Program-made: the position numbers and the translations under genes
From: Bog-473 sp963717455
GTDB taxonomy: Bacteria; Actinomycetota; Acidimicrobiia; Acidimicrobiales; RAAP-2
Assembly (NCBI GenBank): GCA_963717455.1
Contig: OY970336.1
Span: 4,030,001-4,094,000, forward strand
Reading direction: 5' to 3'
DNA: 64,000 nt
Shown here: positions 16,901 through 26,917 of the stretch, piece by piece
How the letters are laid out: every line of letters begins with the position of its first letter
Position numbering within the stretch: position 1 is the stretch's first letter
Notes under the pieces: model-generated
Told to the model about the DNA's origin: nothing
Databases searched by the model: none
The model's input: the letters and a program-made list of their open reading frames with translations, nothing else

Positions 16901-17296
16901 AGGACCTCCGACCTTCGGGTTATGAGCCCCATCTGAGCCGTCCAGAGCATCCAAGCGCATCCTTTGCCGTCCGTATACATCCACGCTGATCAGCACTTTT
17001 ATGGGACGTAAGTCCTCGACCAGCGGCGGGCTTGTGACACGCCCGACCGGTATCCGTGGGATAGCCGTGGGATGGGCGAGCTCGGCCTGAGCCTGGGTGA
17101 GCCAGGTGTTGCTCTCCGCCTGAACGCCGCAGTACGGGCAGAAGTAGCCACCATCGGCGATAGGGGCGGCATCCCCTTGTTCTTCGGACGTGTAATACCA
17201 CTTGAACTCGCGCTCGCAGGTGGGGCATTCCCTGCGCAGGAAGCCATCGGAGTCCAAGGGCATCGACATCTCCAGTGTCACGTCGTCGTCGCTCAT
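16820..17296 (-). CDS. zinc-ribbon hypothetical protein, probably 3'-truncated
   Basis: An acidic N-terminus (MSDDDVTLEMSMPLDSDGFL) leads into a four-Cys zinc ribbon: Cys24-x2-Cys27 (ECPTCERE) and Cys53-x2-Cys56 (YFCPYCG). The frame continues to residue 158, but after about 16920 it overlaps the integrase remnant in another frame. The genuine protein was therefore probably cut by that junction and its C-terminus is not native. Function unknown; similar short metal-ribbon proteins accompany mobile or defence islands. Confidence 0.55.
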   Translation of the reverse strand: MSDDDVTLEMSMPLDSDGFLRRECPTCEREFKWYYTSEEQGDAAPIADGGYFCPYCGVQAESNTWLTQAQAELAHPTAIPRIPVGRVTSPPLVEDLRPIKVLISVDVYGRQRMRLDALDGSDGAHNPKVGGPSSYASEIRLVLPIFDFTTFATSRRRS

Positions 17297-17729
17297 GCCG
17301 GCCTCCAGTACCGCTTCGTCCTGGCAAGCACTATGGCACCTCGCACGAAGCGACGGGCAAATGAGCCGGGGCCGAACGGAATACCCCTCGCTGCAGGCGA
17401 CACGTCTTGGGGGTTGCAGTTGATAGGCAGCGGTCTGGTAGCCGTGTGCGATGAGATCCACGACAAGCGAGAGGGGCATCGGGCAAGCGGGAACTCCCCG
17501 AAGCACGACCACGACGATGATCGGAGACGAGACTCGTTGAAGCGGACGCCGAACGATGAGCCGGGTTGGCAGACGCGTCAGCGGCTGGGCTCCGCCACCG
17601 AGGTCAAGGGCGGTACGGCGTGCCGGCGGAGCGCACCCTTGACGGAAGGGAACAACCCACCCTCTGGATTGGACCTCCCGTCGGGAGGTCCTGGGTGCCC
17701 ATGAGGGACATTGGGGAGGGCGGCCTAAG
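17297..17729. other. no gene seen
   Basis: About 430 bases upstream of the zinc-ribbon gene. The open frames on both strands have composition and codon usage unlike the neighbours and no recognisable domain. A promoter for the zinc-ribbon gene presumably lies at the 17300 end. Confidence 0.4.
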
Positions 17730-18590
17730 TCACGGGACAACGGGCGGCAGGGCAGTCGCCAGACGATCGGCGATTTGCGTGACGTCTTCCGGTGTCAGCG
17801 ATCCGGGGGTGGCGATCATCTCGGCGAGCTTCTTTGCCCAGGTAACCCAGACGCCGTTGTGCTGGAACGGCTTGGCGAAGAGTTTCCACTCCGCCTCGAT
17901 GAAGCACAGAGCAGCATTTATCGGAACGTCAGCTCCACTCAAAGCGCCACGAACGGCGTCGATCTGCCAGCCGAGACCGTCGACGAGTTTGGTTTGGTCT
18001 CGACCTCCGACGTAGAGGCGGTAGTCAGTCCTGAGCCATCCGCCCTTGTCGCGTCGTTCGACCATTCCCTTGTAGTTCTTGGCGTCAATAACCCATATGC
18101 CGGAGGCGGCGATGGCGAGGTGATCGATGTTGCCCCGGGTGCGAGGGACTTTGCGGTCGTGGAGAAGAACGGCACGGTCCCCTACCGCACGAGCGAGGTG
18201 AGCAGCGAGGCGGCGTTCACCCTCAGAGCCCTTCGCCCACGCCCTCGTCGACTGCGGATCCTCCGACAGAAACTTGACGACTCCGGCGAACCGGCCCCAA
18301 CGTTGGTCGATCTTCTGTTCACGATGTTGATGCAGCTTCTCGTACTTGAGCTGGGCGGATGCCCCTGCCAGACCCGTCGCAGGTTCTGTCGGAACGTCGG
18401 CGTCCAAGACTGTCTGTGTCTCATCAGTCGGCGATGCTTGGTCGGGAACATTGGGTGTGGATGCGTGGCATGACTGGCACGTCGTCGAGCGGGCGGCACC
18501 GTCCCACCAGGCCATCGTGCTTACGGGGAGCGCGACCTCGCAACCGGCGCACACGCCTGCGAAGCGGAGTCTGATCAGCCTGGCGGTCAC
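17730..18590 (-). CDS. NERD domain protein with N-terminal zinc ribbon
   Basis: A 286-residue protein. Two CxxC pairs near the N-terminus (CAGCEVAL at about 14-17, CQSCHA at about 38-41) form a probable zinc ribbon. A middle/C-terminal NERD (nuclease-related) domain shows G-E-x2-L (EGERRLAAHL), GNIDHLAI and WVIDAKNYKG, the D...D-x-K core of the restriction-endonuclease fold. Members are thought to act on DNA, often in plasmid or defence contexts. The GTG start at 18590 abuts the preceding small gene. Confidence 0.8.
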   Translation of the reverse strand: MTARLIRLRFAGVCAGCEVALPVSTMAWWDGAARSTTCQSCHASTPNVPDQASPTDETQTVLDADVPTEPATGLAGASAQLKYEKLHQHREQKIDQRWGRFAGVVKFLSEDPQSTRAWAKGSEGERRLAAHLARAVGDRAVLLHDRKVPRTRGNIDHLAIAASGIWVIDAKNYKGMVERRDKGGWLRTDYRLYVGGRDQTKLVDGLGWQIDAVRGALSGADVPINAALCFIEAEWKLFAKPFQHNGVWVTWAKKLAEMIATPGSLTPEDVTQIADRLATALPPVVP

Positions 18591-18638
18591 CCCGCCATTG
18601 TGCGCACACGTAAGGAACGTGCGCTAACGCGTTGAGTA

Positions 18639-18916
18639 CTACCAGTCCTGTTCCAGACCCAGGATGCAGTCGGAACAGTAGAACCCGCCGTCCGTCGTGA
18701 AATTGCTGCCATCTTCGGCAAGACTGCAGACTCGACGGAACAGCCGCACGTGTCGCAGAAGAACCAAGCCGCCTCGTTGAACAACGGACGAGTGCTCATT
18801 TGAGCGATCCGGCCAACAAGATGGCACAGGTTCGAGTCCGCTTGGTCGTCGTTGTCAGCTGACAGGACGAGGTGGTGGCGAATCAATTCGGTGATGTCTT
18901 CGACGGTGTGTGTCAT
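18639..18916 (-). pseudogene. small zinc-ribbon protein, frameshifted
   Basis: From ATG 18916 the frame encodes a helical lead and FFCDTCGCS; a second frame then supplies the missing half, SLAEDGSNFTTDGGFYCSDC, ending with a TAG at 18639. The two halves make a complete CxxC...CxxC ribbon of about 92 residues if one base is corrected at about 18735-18745. Without correction, the first frame runs on to 18587 as low-complexity residues and ends in a GTGA overlap with the NERD gene. Same strand as NERD, so probably one transcript. Confidence 0.55.
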
Positions 18917-19236
18917 GGCTCTCAGCTCTCTTCCCTCTCGGGGTCGTTAGCGCGGAGACGCCACGGGGTGAACGCATGGATGCAAGGAACGCCGGAGGCC
19001 GGGAGTACCGGAACGAAGTGGAGGCTCGGACCGCCTTGCATCGGTGCGGCACCGTGGCACGCTCGACGTGCCGAGCCAGAGATGGTTAGAGAGCGGTTAG
19101 GAATGAAGCCCGTCGGAGACGCACTCGATTGAACGTCCCGCCGGGGTTCGAGCCAGTTGACGTTCCAAGGACCAGGCAAGCCGGAACCCCCCACTTGGTG
19201 AAAGGCTGTTCAGGCCGAGCCAGAGAGGAGGCTTGA
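18917..19236. other. no gene seen
   Basis: About 320 bases with several short inverted and repeated motifs (for example GTGGCACGCTCGACGTGCC near 19050) but no coding pattern. It precedes the strong ribosome site at 19221-19230. Confidence 0.35.
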
Positions 19237-19318
19237 ATGGCCAAGCACCAGGTCAGCGACTATCCCGACGACGTGACGGAGTTGGAGCTGGCAGTCGCCG
19301 AAGCTGGGTTTTCACCTG
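19237..19318 (+). pseudogene. 5' fragment of a gene interrupted by a MITE
   Basis: A strong Shine-Dalgarno (GAGAGGAGG, 5 nt before ATG 19237) starts MAKHQVSDYPDDVTELELAV and is followed by AEAGFSP before the MITE end at 19319. The open frame continues into the repeat, but those residues are element-encoded. The rest of the original gene is not visible on the far side. The fragment has no recognisable domain. Confidence 0.45.
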
Positions 19319-19522
19319 TGCGTGCCGAAAACCTCATCCGGCCTGCTGAGCTGGGACGACGCACCTCGCGCCGTGACGGAGTCCCACCATGGTGTGACCG
19401 CTACTGCACCGGTGTTAGCTGTAGTGGGATCCTGCGAATCCGAGCCAGATCATCGACGGAAGGTTCCCCAGCCTCAATACCTTCGTCCAGGTCACGAGAC
19501 CGGATGACGTTTTCGGCACGCA
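19319..19522. mobile_element. MITE-like element, copy 1 (204 bp)
   Basis: Bounded by 22-bp terminal inverted repeats starting TGCGTGCCGAAAAC; the two ends differ at one position. Over 90 percent identical by eye to copies at 28101-28305 and 53405-53610. It encodes no protein and shares its ends with the IS at 26918-28093, which could supply transposase. Confidence 0.85.
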
Positions 19523-19702
19523 CACGCTCGGGACACATAGCGCGACCCCCCTCACCACAGATTCCCGTCCGCCGGCAGGAGCGTCCCATGGCGGCGCACT
19601 CCACCCAAGACGCGACGACGTCGATTGGCTCGAACTGTTGGACCCTACGCGCCGGGATCGCTGGACTGGTGAATGTCGCCTACCTTCGTCTCGGGTGCGG
19701 AC

Positions 19703-21354
19703 CTATCGAAGCGGCCCTGCGCGCATGATCAGTGGCCCGGCCGCCGGAAGCCCCAGGGCCGCCGCCAGCTGGGCATGGCCTCCCCACTCCCAGAGCTGCG
19801 CATTCCATCTCCGGGCCTGGGCGAAGGCCGTCGGGTCGTCGCTGTTTCGAGGTCGGCGCAGGCGCTGGACCGGTGACACGGCCACGGCCGGTCGCAGCGG
19901 GGCGTCGGGCGGCATACCGGAGCGCTCCCGGGCGATCTCCACGGCCCGGCGCAGTCCGCCCAGCTCGTCGACCAGGCCGCGCTCGGCGGCGTCGGCCCCC
20001 GTCCACACCCGGCCGCGCGCCACCTCGTGGACGGCGTCGCGAGTCATGGCGCGCCCGGCGGCGACCTTGTCGGTGAAATCGTCGTAGACGAGATCGAGCC
20101 ACTCATTGAGCTTGACCCACTCCTCCCCGCTGAACCCGGTCTGCGACGAGAACATCAGCGCCTGGCGCCCGCGGGCGAGACTTTCGACCCGCACCCCGAG
20201 CTGCTCGAGAAGCCCGCTGGCCTGGAGCTTGCCACCGAACACGCCGATCGAGCCGGTGAGCGTCGCCGGCTGCGCCACGATGACGTCGGCCGCCATGGCC
20301 ACGAAGTACCCGCCCGAACCGGCCACGTCGCCCATCGAGACCACGACGGGCTTACCGGCCTCCCGGGCGAGGCACACCTCGTGCCAGATGGTGTCCGAGG
20401 CGACGTACGAGCCGCCGGGGCTGTTGACCCGAAACACGATCGCCCTCGTGCGTTCGTCTCGTACGGCGGAACGAAACGCCGCGGCCACGGTGTCTGCACC
20501 CGCTGCTTGCCCGAACGGGCCCCGCCGGGACCGGCCCGTGCGGATAGCCCCGCTGGCCTCGATGAGTGCGACCGCCGGCCGCCGGGCGTGGCGGGCCCGA
20601 CGGACGCGGTCCCAACGGCGGCGATACCGGGAGAGGTAGAGCAGCGTCGGCTTCTCGCCCCAGCGGTGATCGACCGCCGCACGAACGGCATCTCGATACC
20701 CGAGGTGATCGACGAGCCCGGCCTCGTGGGCCTCGACGGCAGAGATCGGCGCGCGATCGATGAGTTCACGCACCCGCTCCTCGGACAAGCGCCGGCGTTC
20801 GGCCACGGTGGAGACAATCTGCTCGTAGGTCGACGCGGCCAGCCGCTCGGTCGCCTCGCGATGCGCCTCGCTGAATTCGGTGCGCAGAAGGCTATCCACC
20901 GCGCTCTTGTACTCGTGGCGCTGTGCGAACAGCGGCTCGACGTGGGCGCGGTCGAGGGCGCCGCGTACGAACACGCCGGTCGCCGATGCGCCCATCAGGC
21001 CCACACTGCCCGACGGCTGCAGCCACACCTCGCCGAACCCGGAGGCCAGCACATAGGCCGTCGTCCCGCGCCCGAGCTCACCGAACGTCTCGGCCCAGGC
21101 GATCGCGTCCTTGCCACTGGCCCGGAAGCGCTCCACGGCGTCGGACAACTCCTGGGCCTGCGCCAGCGATATCGAGGTGGCACCCACCTTTTGGCCAGCA
21201 ACCCAACGACATCGGGGTCTTTGGCGGCGTCGGTGAGCCGGTCGACGAGCGTGCGCAGTACGAGGCGGTGTCGGGCCAGCATCCGTTCGATGGGATGGGA
21301 ACCGATGTCCTCGACGAGTTCCCCGGTGAGGTCGAGCTCGAGCAGGATCGTCAT
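19703..21354 (-). pseudogene. sppA: SppA-type signal peptide peptidase (S49), frameshifted
   Basis: A tandem-domain S49 serine protease (about 550 residues once corrected). The first frame from 21354 (MTILLELDLTGELVEDIGSH ... KDPDVVGLLAK) is continued by another frame (VGATSISLAQAQELSDAVER ...) after a missing base in the A-run at 21189-21192. The catalytic Lys (HEYKSAVDSL) and nucleophile Ser (VAGSGGYFVAMAADV) are present, so the protein would be active if the indel is an artefact. It degrades cleaved signal peptides or membrane protein fragments. Uncorrected, an active-looking 480-residue part lacking the first 55 residues remains. Confidence 0.8.
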
Positions 21355-21699
21355 GGCCGGACGCTATCGGTGTGTGGACCAAGTCGTCGAACAGCGGGTG
21401 GCACCTCCGAGTTCCTGGACGATCCGAGATGGGCGGAGGGGCAGGAGAACTTTGGGAGAGATCGTCTGTTCTTGGCTACCGCAGCTCCAACCGATCCACC
21501 GGCCGCTCCTCTGACGCGAGAGCGCCCGCCCCACCAATCAAGGCAAGACGGGCTACCCATCATTGGGTTGTACCCAGCGACTTGGGCTGGATCCGGTTGG
21601 GCGGACAAGTTGCTTGTGTTGATCATGCCGCCTGACGGTCGGCGTTGCGGTGGATTGCCCTCCACTTGCGGTCGAAGCCGCCCACCCAAGGGTTGGTCC
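21355..21699. other. no gene seen
   Basis: About 345 bases upstream of sppA and downstream of the MDMPI-family gene. No domain or hairpin of note; it presumably holds the sppA promoter. Confidence 0.35.
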
Positions 21700-22407
21700 T
21701 TAAGGCATGGTGGAAAGCATTCGGCGCCCCGGCGCGTCGATTTCCGACGACTCGCTCAGCCTGTCGGCAACCCCTTCGATCAACTCATCGGCGTTGAGCT
21801 GAAGCTCGATCGAGCCGTCGCCCACGATGGTCAGCGCGTCGACGGTTCGGATTGAGAGGTCGGGCTTGGCCTCGGCCAAGGCAAACCGGGAGAATCGTGC
21901 CCGCCACGTTCTTCGGTCGGTGATCTCGTCGGCCGTAAGCGGCACGCCAACGTCATCGGCGTGCGTGGCCAGTTCGGACGCCACGTGGAAGGCCTGCCAG
22001 CGACACGGGTACTCGCCGACGGAGGTGTCGACGGTCCCGTCGCCCCGCTCTCGGAACCGCCGGCGCGACTCGGCGTTCGTGCTGCGCCACTGCAGAAGCA
22101 ATTCGCCGGTGGGCCTGTCCGCGAGGTCGGCGACTCCCAGGGCATTGGCGGAATCGAGATCCGTCGCTCCCCGCTCGCCCACCTGCGTGACCAGCGCAGC
22201 CACGGTGCCGTCGAGACAGGCCTGGTGGTACACCTCGGTGGCGGCGAGGTGGCGCAGTACGTCTGCCACCGTCCACTCGTCACACCGGGTTGGACGTAAC
22301 CATTCCTCGGCGGAGCGGGTTGAGAAAAATGCATCGAGGCGGCCAGCCTCCTGATCGAGGATGTTGAAGGGGTCGAGCCCGACGAGCTCGTGGTCGTCCG
22401 TCATCAC
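21700..22407 (-). CDS. maleylpyruvate isomerase-type, mycothiol-dependent (DinB-fold) protein
   Basis: A 235-residue member of the MDMPI/DinB-like actinobacterial family. The N-terminal four-helix domain with CDEWTVADVLRHLAATEVYH (about 44-62) and a later H-x3-D (THADDVG) provides the three-His-type metal site. The C-terminal part (residues 165-235) is the usual SCP2-like domain with IELQLNADELI. These proteins use mycothiol as thiol cofactor or transfer it. The start may be the second Met (22404). Substrate unknown. Confidence 0.8.
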   Translation of the reverse strand: MMTDDHELVGLDPFNILDQEAGRLDAFFSTRSAEEWLRPTRCDEWTVADVLRHLAATEVYHQACLDGTVAALVTQVGERGATDLDSANALGVADLADRPTGELLLQWRSTNAESRRRFRERGDGTVDTSVGEYPCRWQAFHVASELATHADDVGVPLTADEITDRRTWRARFSRFALAEAKPDLSIRTVDALTIVGDGSIELQLNADELIEGVADRLSESSEIDAPGRRMLSTMP

Positions 22408-22461
22408 GCACCTCCGCTGCTCTTCGTTCCCTGAGTGCCATCATTCCTGACCTGACCAACG

Positions 22462-23118
22462 TCAACCCTCCCAGTAGGGCTGGCGCGGCGCGATGAAGAG
22501 GATCTCAGCATCGGCCAGCAGCTGGGCGCCGTCGTGGGCCGTGGCGCGACACCAGATCTTGCGTCCCTCAAAGTGCTCCAAGTGGGCCTCATAGTCGATG
22601 CGTCGGTTGAGCGGCGTGGGCTTGAGCATCCGGACCGTCAGCGTGCCCGTGTAGCCCGCCTTCCCCGAGGCCATCTGGGCCAGACCCATGAGGTCGTCGA
22701 AGGCGGCGGCGACAAAGCCACCGTGCAGACACCCGGGTGGTCCCTCGTAGGCGTCGGTCCACACCGCCCAGCCACGCGTCACACCTTCGGACACCTCGAG
22801 ATCGAGCGGGGGCGCCAGCGGGTTGCTGCGTCCGCTCACCGGGCTCCGCTCGACCAGGACGGCGTCGGCTGGGCCCCCCGAAGCGGCCCCGCCCCTGGTT
22901 CGCAGGGTTGGGGCCTCCCCGAGGCGGTCGGCCAGGGTTTCCACCTCGTCGGCAAAGGCGTTGAGGAAGTCCGCATCGCCGTCGCCCACGTCGAGGAGGG
23001 CAACGTGGTCGACGACCCGCTTGGTCTCCCGCACCAAACGGTGCTTGGCGGTGCGCCGCTCGTCTTCTACCGGCTCGCCGCCCAAATAGATTTGCCTCGG
23101 ATCTCGCGGCAGCTCCAT
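22462..23118 (-). CDS. PaaI-family hotdog thioesterase
   Basis: A 218-residue protein with a hotdog domain in its C-terminal 120 residues. The helix motif PPGCLHGGFVAAAFDDLMGL carries the H-G-G and the Asp of PaaI/YbgC-type acyl-CoA thioesterases. The N-terminal 90 residues form a helical lead seen in actinobacterial members. It presumably hydrolyses an acyl-CoA. It lies 54 bp upstream of the MDMPI-family gene on the same strand and may be cotranscribed with it. Confidence 0.82.
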   Translation of the reverse strand: MELPRDPRQIYLGGEPVEDERRTAKHRLVRETKRVVDHVALLDVGDGDADFLNAFADEVETLADRLGEAPTLRTRGGAASGGPADAVLVERSPVSGRSNPLAPPLDLEVSEGVTRGWAVWTDAYEGPPGCLHGGFVAAAFDDLMGLAQMASGKAGYTGTLTVRMLKPTPLNRRIDYEAHLEHFEGRKIWCRATAHDGAQLLADAEILFIAPRQPYWEG

Positions 23119-23350
23119 CGGGCCACAGTAATCAGGGCCCGAGTTCAGGTTCTCGGTCCACCAAACGTGGTTCGATCGGAGAGGTACCCAGGCAGATTGG
23201 ATCTCCGGGCCATCGGCGACGGAGATCCAGCCGGATTCGGGCCCAAACCCAGGTAGGAATCAAGGCTCGGTCTGGAAGCGGGCCGTGGATTCCATGACGG
23301 CGTCTTTATTACCCTCGCGCCACGGGACCCTTTCGTGTCGCGCGAGACCA

Positions 23351-24292
23351 CTAGCCCTTGGTGTCGAGGGCGCCGAACCGGACGCCGGTGAGCTTCTCGG
23401 ACACCGCCCACAGGCGCCGGGCGGTTTCGGGGTCACTGGCGGCCCGCACGAACGGCACCGGCTTTGGATGCCCCCGCATGGCGAAGAGGTGGTCGGGGCC
23501 GAAGTACTGGCCACCGCGAACTTCGGGCGCGGTCGCGCCGTAGAGGCTCGGGAGGGCGCCGTCGGCGGCCGGTTGGGCGAAGACCACGTTGGCGAGGTCG
23601 TTGAGCCTTTCCATGATCCTCGACCCGCTCATCCGCGGGCCGACGGCCTGGAGGTTGGTGGCCGCGTAGCCGGGGTGGGCCGCGACGCTGACGAGGTCGA
23701 CGCCTCGGTCGGTCGCCCTCCGGTCCAGCTCGAGCGCGAACAGCTGGTTGGACAGCTTGGCCTGGCCGTACGCGGTCCACTTGCCATATCGGCGCGAACC
23801 CTGGAGGTCGTCGAACCTGATGCGACCCATCATCGCCGCCTGGCTGCTGACCGTGACGACCCTGGCGCCGGGCCGGGCGAGCAGGCGGTCGAGCAGCAAG
23901 CCGGTGAGAGCGAAGTGGCCGAGGTGGTTGGTGCCGAACTGCATCTCGAAGCCGTCGGCGGTCTCCCGGCGCGGGATGGCCATCACCCCGGCGTTGTTAA
24001 CGAGGATGTTCAAGCCGTCGTGCTCGGCGGAGAATCCGGCGGCGAACTTCCGTACCGACGCCAGGTCGGCCAGGTCGAGCGGGTCGAGCCGCACGTCGGC
24101 ATCGGGCACCGTCTGGCGGATCCGGTCGAGGGCAGCGCTTCCTTTAGCCTGGTCCCGGCAGGCGAGGGCGACGCGGGCGCCGGCCCTGGCCAGTGCCAGT
24201 GCCGTCTCGAAGCCCAGGCCGCTGTTGGCCCCGGTCACCACGGCAGTGCGACCAGCGAGGTGCGGGATGTCGTCTGTGGTCCACCGTGCCAT
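23351..24292 (-). CDS. SDR family oxidoreductase (retinol dehydrogenase/protochlorophyllide reductase-like)
   Basis: A 313-residue extended classical SDR. It has TGANSGLG (about 20-27), NNAGVMAIP, catalytic Ser in VTVSSQAAMMG and YGQAKLSN. This set (TGANSGLGFETA..., NNAG, Y-G-Q-A/S-K-L-x-N) is typical of the RDH/LPOR-like oxidoreductases common in Actinobacteria. The ATG at 24292 matches the conserved N-terminus MARWTTDDIP; upstream in-frame sequence overlaps a transposase remnant and is not native. Substrate unknown. Confidence 0.87.
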   Translation of the reverse strand: MARWTTDDIPHLAGRTAVVTGANSGLGFETALALARAGARVALACRDQAKGSAALDRIRQTVPDADVRLDPLDLADLASVRKFAAGFSAEHDGLNILVNNAGVMAIPRRETADGFEMQFGTNHLGHFALTGLLLDRLLARPGARVVTVSSQAAMMGRIRFDDLQGSRRYGKWTAYGQAKLSNQLFALELDRRATDRGVDLVSVAAHPGYAATNLQAVGPRMSGSRIMERLNDLANVVFAQPAADGALPSLYGATAPEVRGGQYFGPDHLFAMRGHPKPVPFVRAASDPETARRLWAVSEKLTGVRFGALDTKG

Positions 24293-24342
24293 GAACGGGG
24301 ACCCTACGCGGAGCGGGCGGCATCTTCCAGGCGTTGCTCGCC

Positions 24343-24660
24343 GACCAAGAATGCGGAGATCCTGGTACTTCGTCAGCAACTGGCCGTGCTTCGCCGCCAG
24401 GTAGCACGCCCCCGGTTCACGTGGTCCGACCGAGCACTCGTCGCCGGCCTAGCCGGCCTCGTGCCTCGGGAGCTTTGGGGGGCCTTTCTCATCTCCCCCG
24501 AGACGATCCTGCGCTGGCACCGGGCGCTCGTCCGCCGGCGCTGGACCTACCCGCACCGACACGCGGGGCGCCCCGCGCTTCCGGAGGAGACGGTCGAACT
24601 GATCCTCCGACTGGCCCGGGAGAACCCGCGCTGGGGCTACCTGCGCATCGTCGGCCTTCC
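24343..24660 (+). pseudogene. DDE (integrase-core) transposase, N-terminal fragment
   Basis: Reads AEILVLRQQLAVLRRQVARP ... ILRWHRALVRRRWTYPHRHA ... LARENPRWGYLRIVG and then stops matching. It corresponds to the first ~110 residues of the same transposase group as the complete copy at 26992-28065 (VQPETLLRWHRDLVRRRWTY). The catalytic DDE core is missing. Its nearest relative in the window is the damaged copy at 36313-36919. Confidence 0.8.
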
Positions 24661-24818
24661 CGTTCGAGCAAGCTGGCGAGGCCGCCGTAGGTCCGCCTGG
24701 CACGACTATGGCCTCGGGCCCGGTCGGGGTGGCTCCCAGTGTGCCGCTGATCGTATCGAGACGATGTATGAGCCAGTTTTGGGGTCAGGCAAGTAACACC
24801 CGATCGTTACCATGGCCC

Positions 24819-26917
24819 ATGATCTCCGAAGGGCCAATCGAGTTGGGGCGGGGCGTAGTGGTTCTCCCCGGCCACCGGTCGCCCGAGGCCTGGGACTCTT
24901 GCCCCCGTGTCGTCGTCGGGGACGCCGCGCTGAGAGACCCGGGGCCGGTAGTAGAGGATCTCCACCGCTACTGGATCGATCGTCGACCTGCCGTGGTTGA
25001 GCTGGGCGTGGACCCCGCTGCCCTCCGGGCTCCGGAGCGTTACGACAATCCCGTCTACGAGCTCACGCCGAGCTTCGAATTCTGCCGCGAGCGCCTGCAG
25101 TTCCTGGTCTGGGCCAACAACTACGACGCCCGAGGCGGCGATTCCATCTGGTGGCATGGCCGCAAGGCGGCCCGCCAATTCGCCGACGACGGGGTGGGGG
25201 AAGGTGGCGCGGCCGACATCATCCTCGCCGACGGGACCCCGATGTACATCGACGGCGGTCCCCCCCAACCGCCGACACTCCCCTCGAGGATTGGGGTAGT
25301 CCACCGCTGGAACGCCGAAGCCGGACGCCTCCAGCCCGCCGGCCTGTCGCAACCCTCTTCAGCACTGGCGCCGGACCAGCTGGCCGCTGTCTGTCACCGT
25401 ACCGGGGCGGCCCGGGTGATCGCACCGGCGGGGTCCGGCAAGACCCGGGTCCTGACCGAACGCCTCCGCCACCTCGTCGCTGATCGCGGCGTGCACCCGG
25501 GCACGATCACCGCTCTGGCCTACAACACCAAGGCGGCCGGCGATCTGAGGGGGCGCTGCGAGGACATCGACGGATCGCATCTGCTCAACATCCGCACCCT
25601 GAACAGCTTCGGGTTGTGGATCTGCAACGAGTTCGGGTCAGCGGGCCGCTTGCGTTTCCTCGAAGAGCCTGCCGTCCGGGAACTGTTGGCGCGCCACATC
25701 GAGATCCGCCGGCAGGCCAACACCGACACCGTGGCTCCCTATCTCGCTGCCCTCTCTTCCATTCGGCTCGGGCTCAACTCACCAGCGGTGGTCGAAGAGG
25801 CAGATCCAGACGCCTCGGGCATCGCGCAAGGGTTCGAAACCTACCGTGCCGCGTTGGCCGAAGCCGGTGCGGTCGATTTCGACGAGCAGATCTACCAGGC
25901 CATTGAGATCCTCTTGACCAATCCCGACGCCCGCGCTGTCGCCCAATCCAAATGCCGGCATCTGCTCGTCGACGAGTTCCAGGACCTCAACCCCGCCCAT
26001 CTGCTGCTCATCAGGCTCCTGGCCGCGCCCAGCTACGACTGCTTCGGGGTCGGTGACGACGACCAGGTCATCTACGCCTACTCCGGCGCGACCCCCGAGT
26101 TCCTCATCAACTTTGCCCACTACTTCCCCGGCGCCGGCGCCCACGACCTGAAAGTCAACTACCGGTGCCCACCGGCAGTCATCGACGCCGCGCGTCACTT
26201 GCTCTCCTACAACGCGCGCCGGATCGAAAAGACCATCCATACCCCAGATGGCCGCACCGACGAACTCGCCGCCTTCGGCGGCCCATTGACCGGATGCGGA
26301 CCCGTTGCCGTATTGAAGGCCCCGGCGGACGCGCTCGCGGGACTCGCCGTCGAGGCCATCTCGGCTTGGCGCGCCGGCGGGGTCGACCCCGGCGACATCG
26401 CCGTCCTGGCCCGGGTCAATTCGGCCCTCTTGCCCGTACAGGTGGCCTGTATGGAAGCGGGCGTCCCCTGCACCACCCCTTTGTCCGCCAGCGTGCTGGA
26501 GCGCACCGGCATCCGTACCGCCTTGGCCTACCTGCGGATCGGGGCCGACCCAGACAGCATCAGGCGTGAAGACGTCCAAGAGACGATCCGGCGCCCATCC
26601 CGGGGCATCGCATCCAACGTGGTCGACATGCTCACCACTCGGTCAACGACTTCGATCGCCGACATACGACGACTTGCTGACCGCCTCTCGGGCCGCGACG
26701 TCCCAAAACTCGAGGCCTACGCAACGGACCTCGAGACCATCGCCAAGGCTTGTGCTCGCTCGTCTGCTGCGGCGCTCGAAGCCATCCGAGTCGATATCGG
26801 GCTCGGCGACACCATGGACGTCCTCGATGGCTCGCGCAAAGAGGCCGATCGCTCCACCCATGCCGACGACTTGACCGCGCTTCAATCAGTCGCGGCCCTG
26901 CACCGCGAAGTCTCCTG
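24819..26917 (+). pseudogene. UvrD/Rep-like superfamily 1 helicase, 3' end removed by IS
   Basis: About 700 residues. An N-terminal lineage-specific region (NUMOD/WGR-like hydrolase of unclear type, residues 1-180) is followed by an SF1A helicase core: Walker A APAGSGKTRVL (about 212-222), DEFQDLNP, GDDDQVIYAYSGA and NYRCPPAVI. Domain 2B sequence continues to LQSVAALHREVSC, where the terminal repeat of the IS begins at 26918. The C-terminal motifs V and VI expected next are not found on either side of the IS/MITE pair, so they were deleted. ATG 24819 lacks a strong ribosome site. Confidence 0.82.

Noticed and set aside
19120..19190. GGTTCGAG motif suggesting a tRNA and integrase attachment site
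   Set aside because: No cloverleaf can be built; flanking stems do not pair.
21185..21195. Programmed -1 frameshift in sppA
   Set aside because: The local sequence (gcc aaa agg) is not a canonical slippery heptamer, and similar indels occur in many genes of the window, so a simple indel is more likely.
20027..21514. A 495-codon plus-strand frame
   Set aside because: Antisense shadow of sppA with His/Arg/Gly-rich composition and no domain.
23285..24796. A 503-codon plus-strand frame
   Set aside because: It is the shadow of the SDR gene on the opposite strand; only its 3' third (24343-24660) is real, as a transposase fragment.
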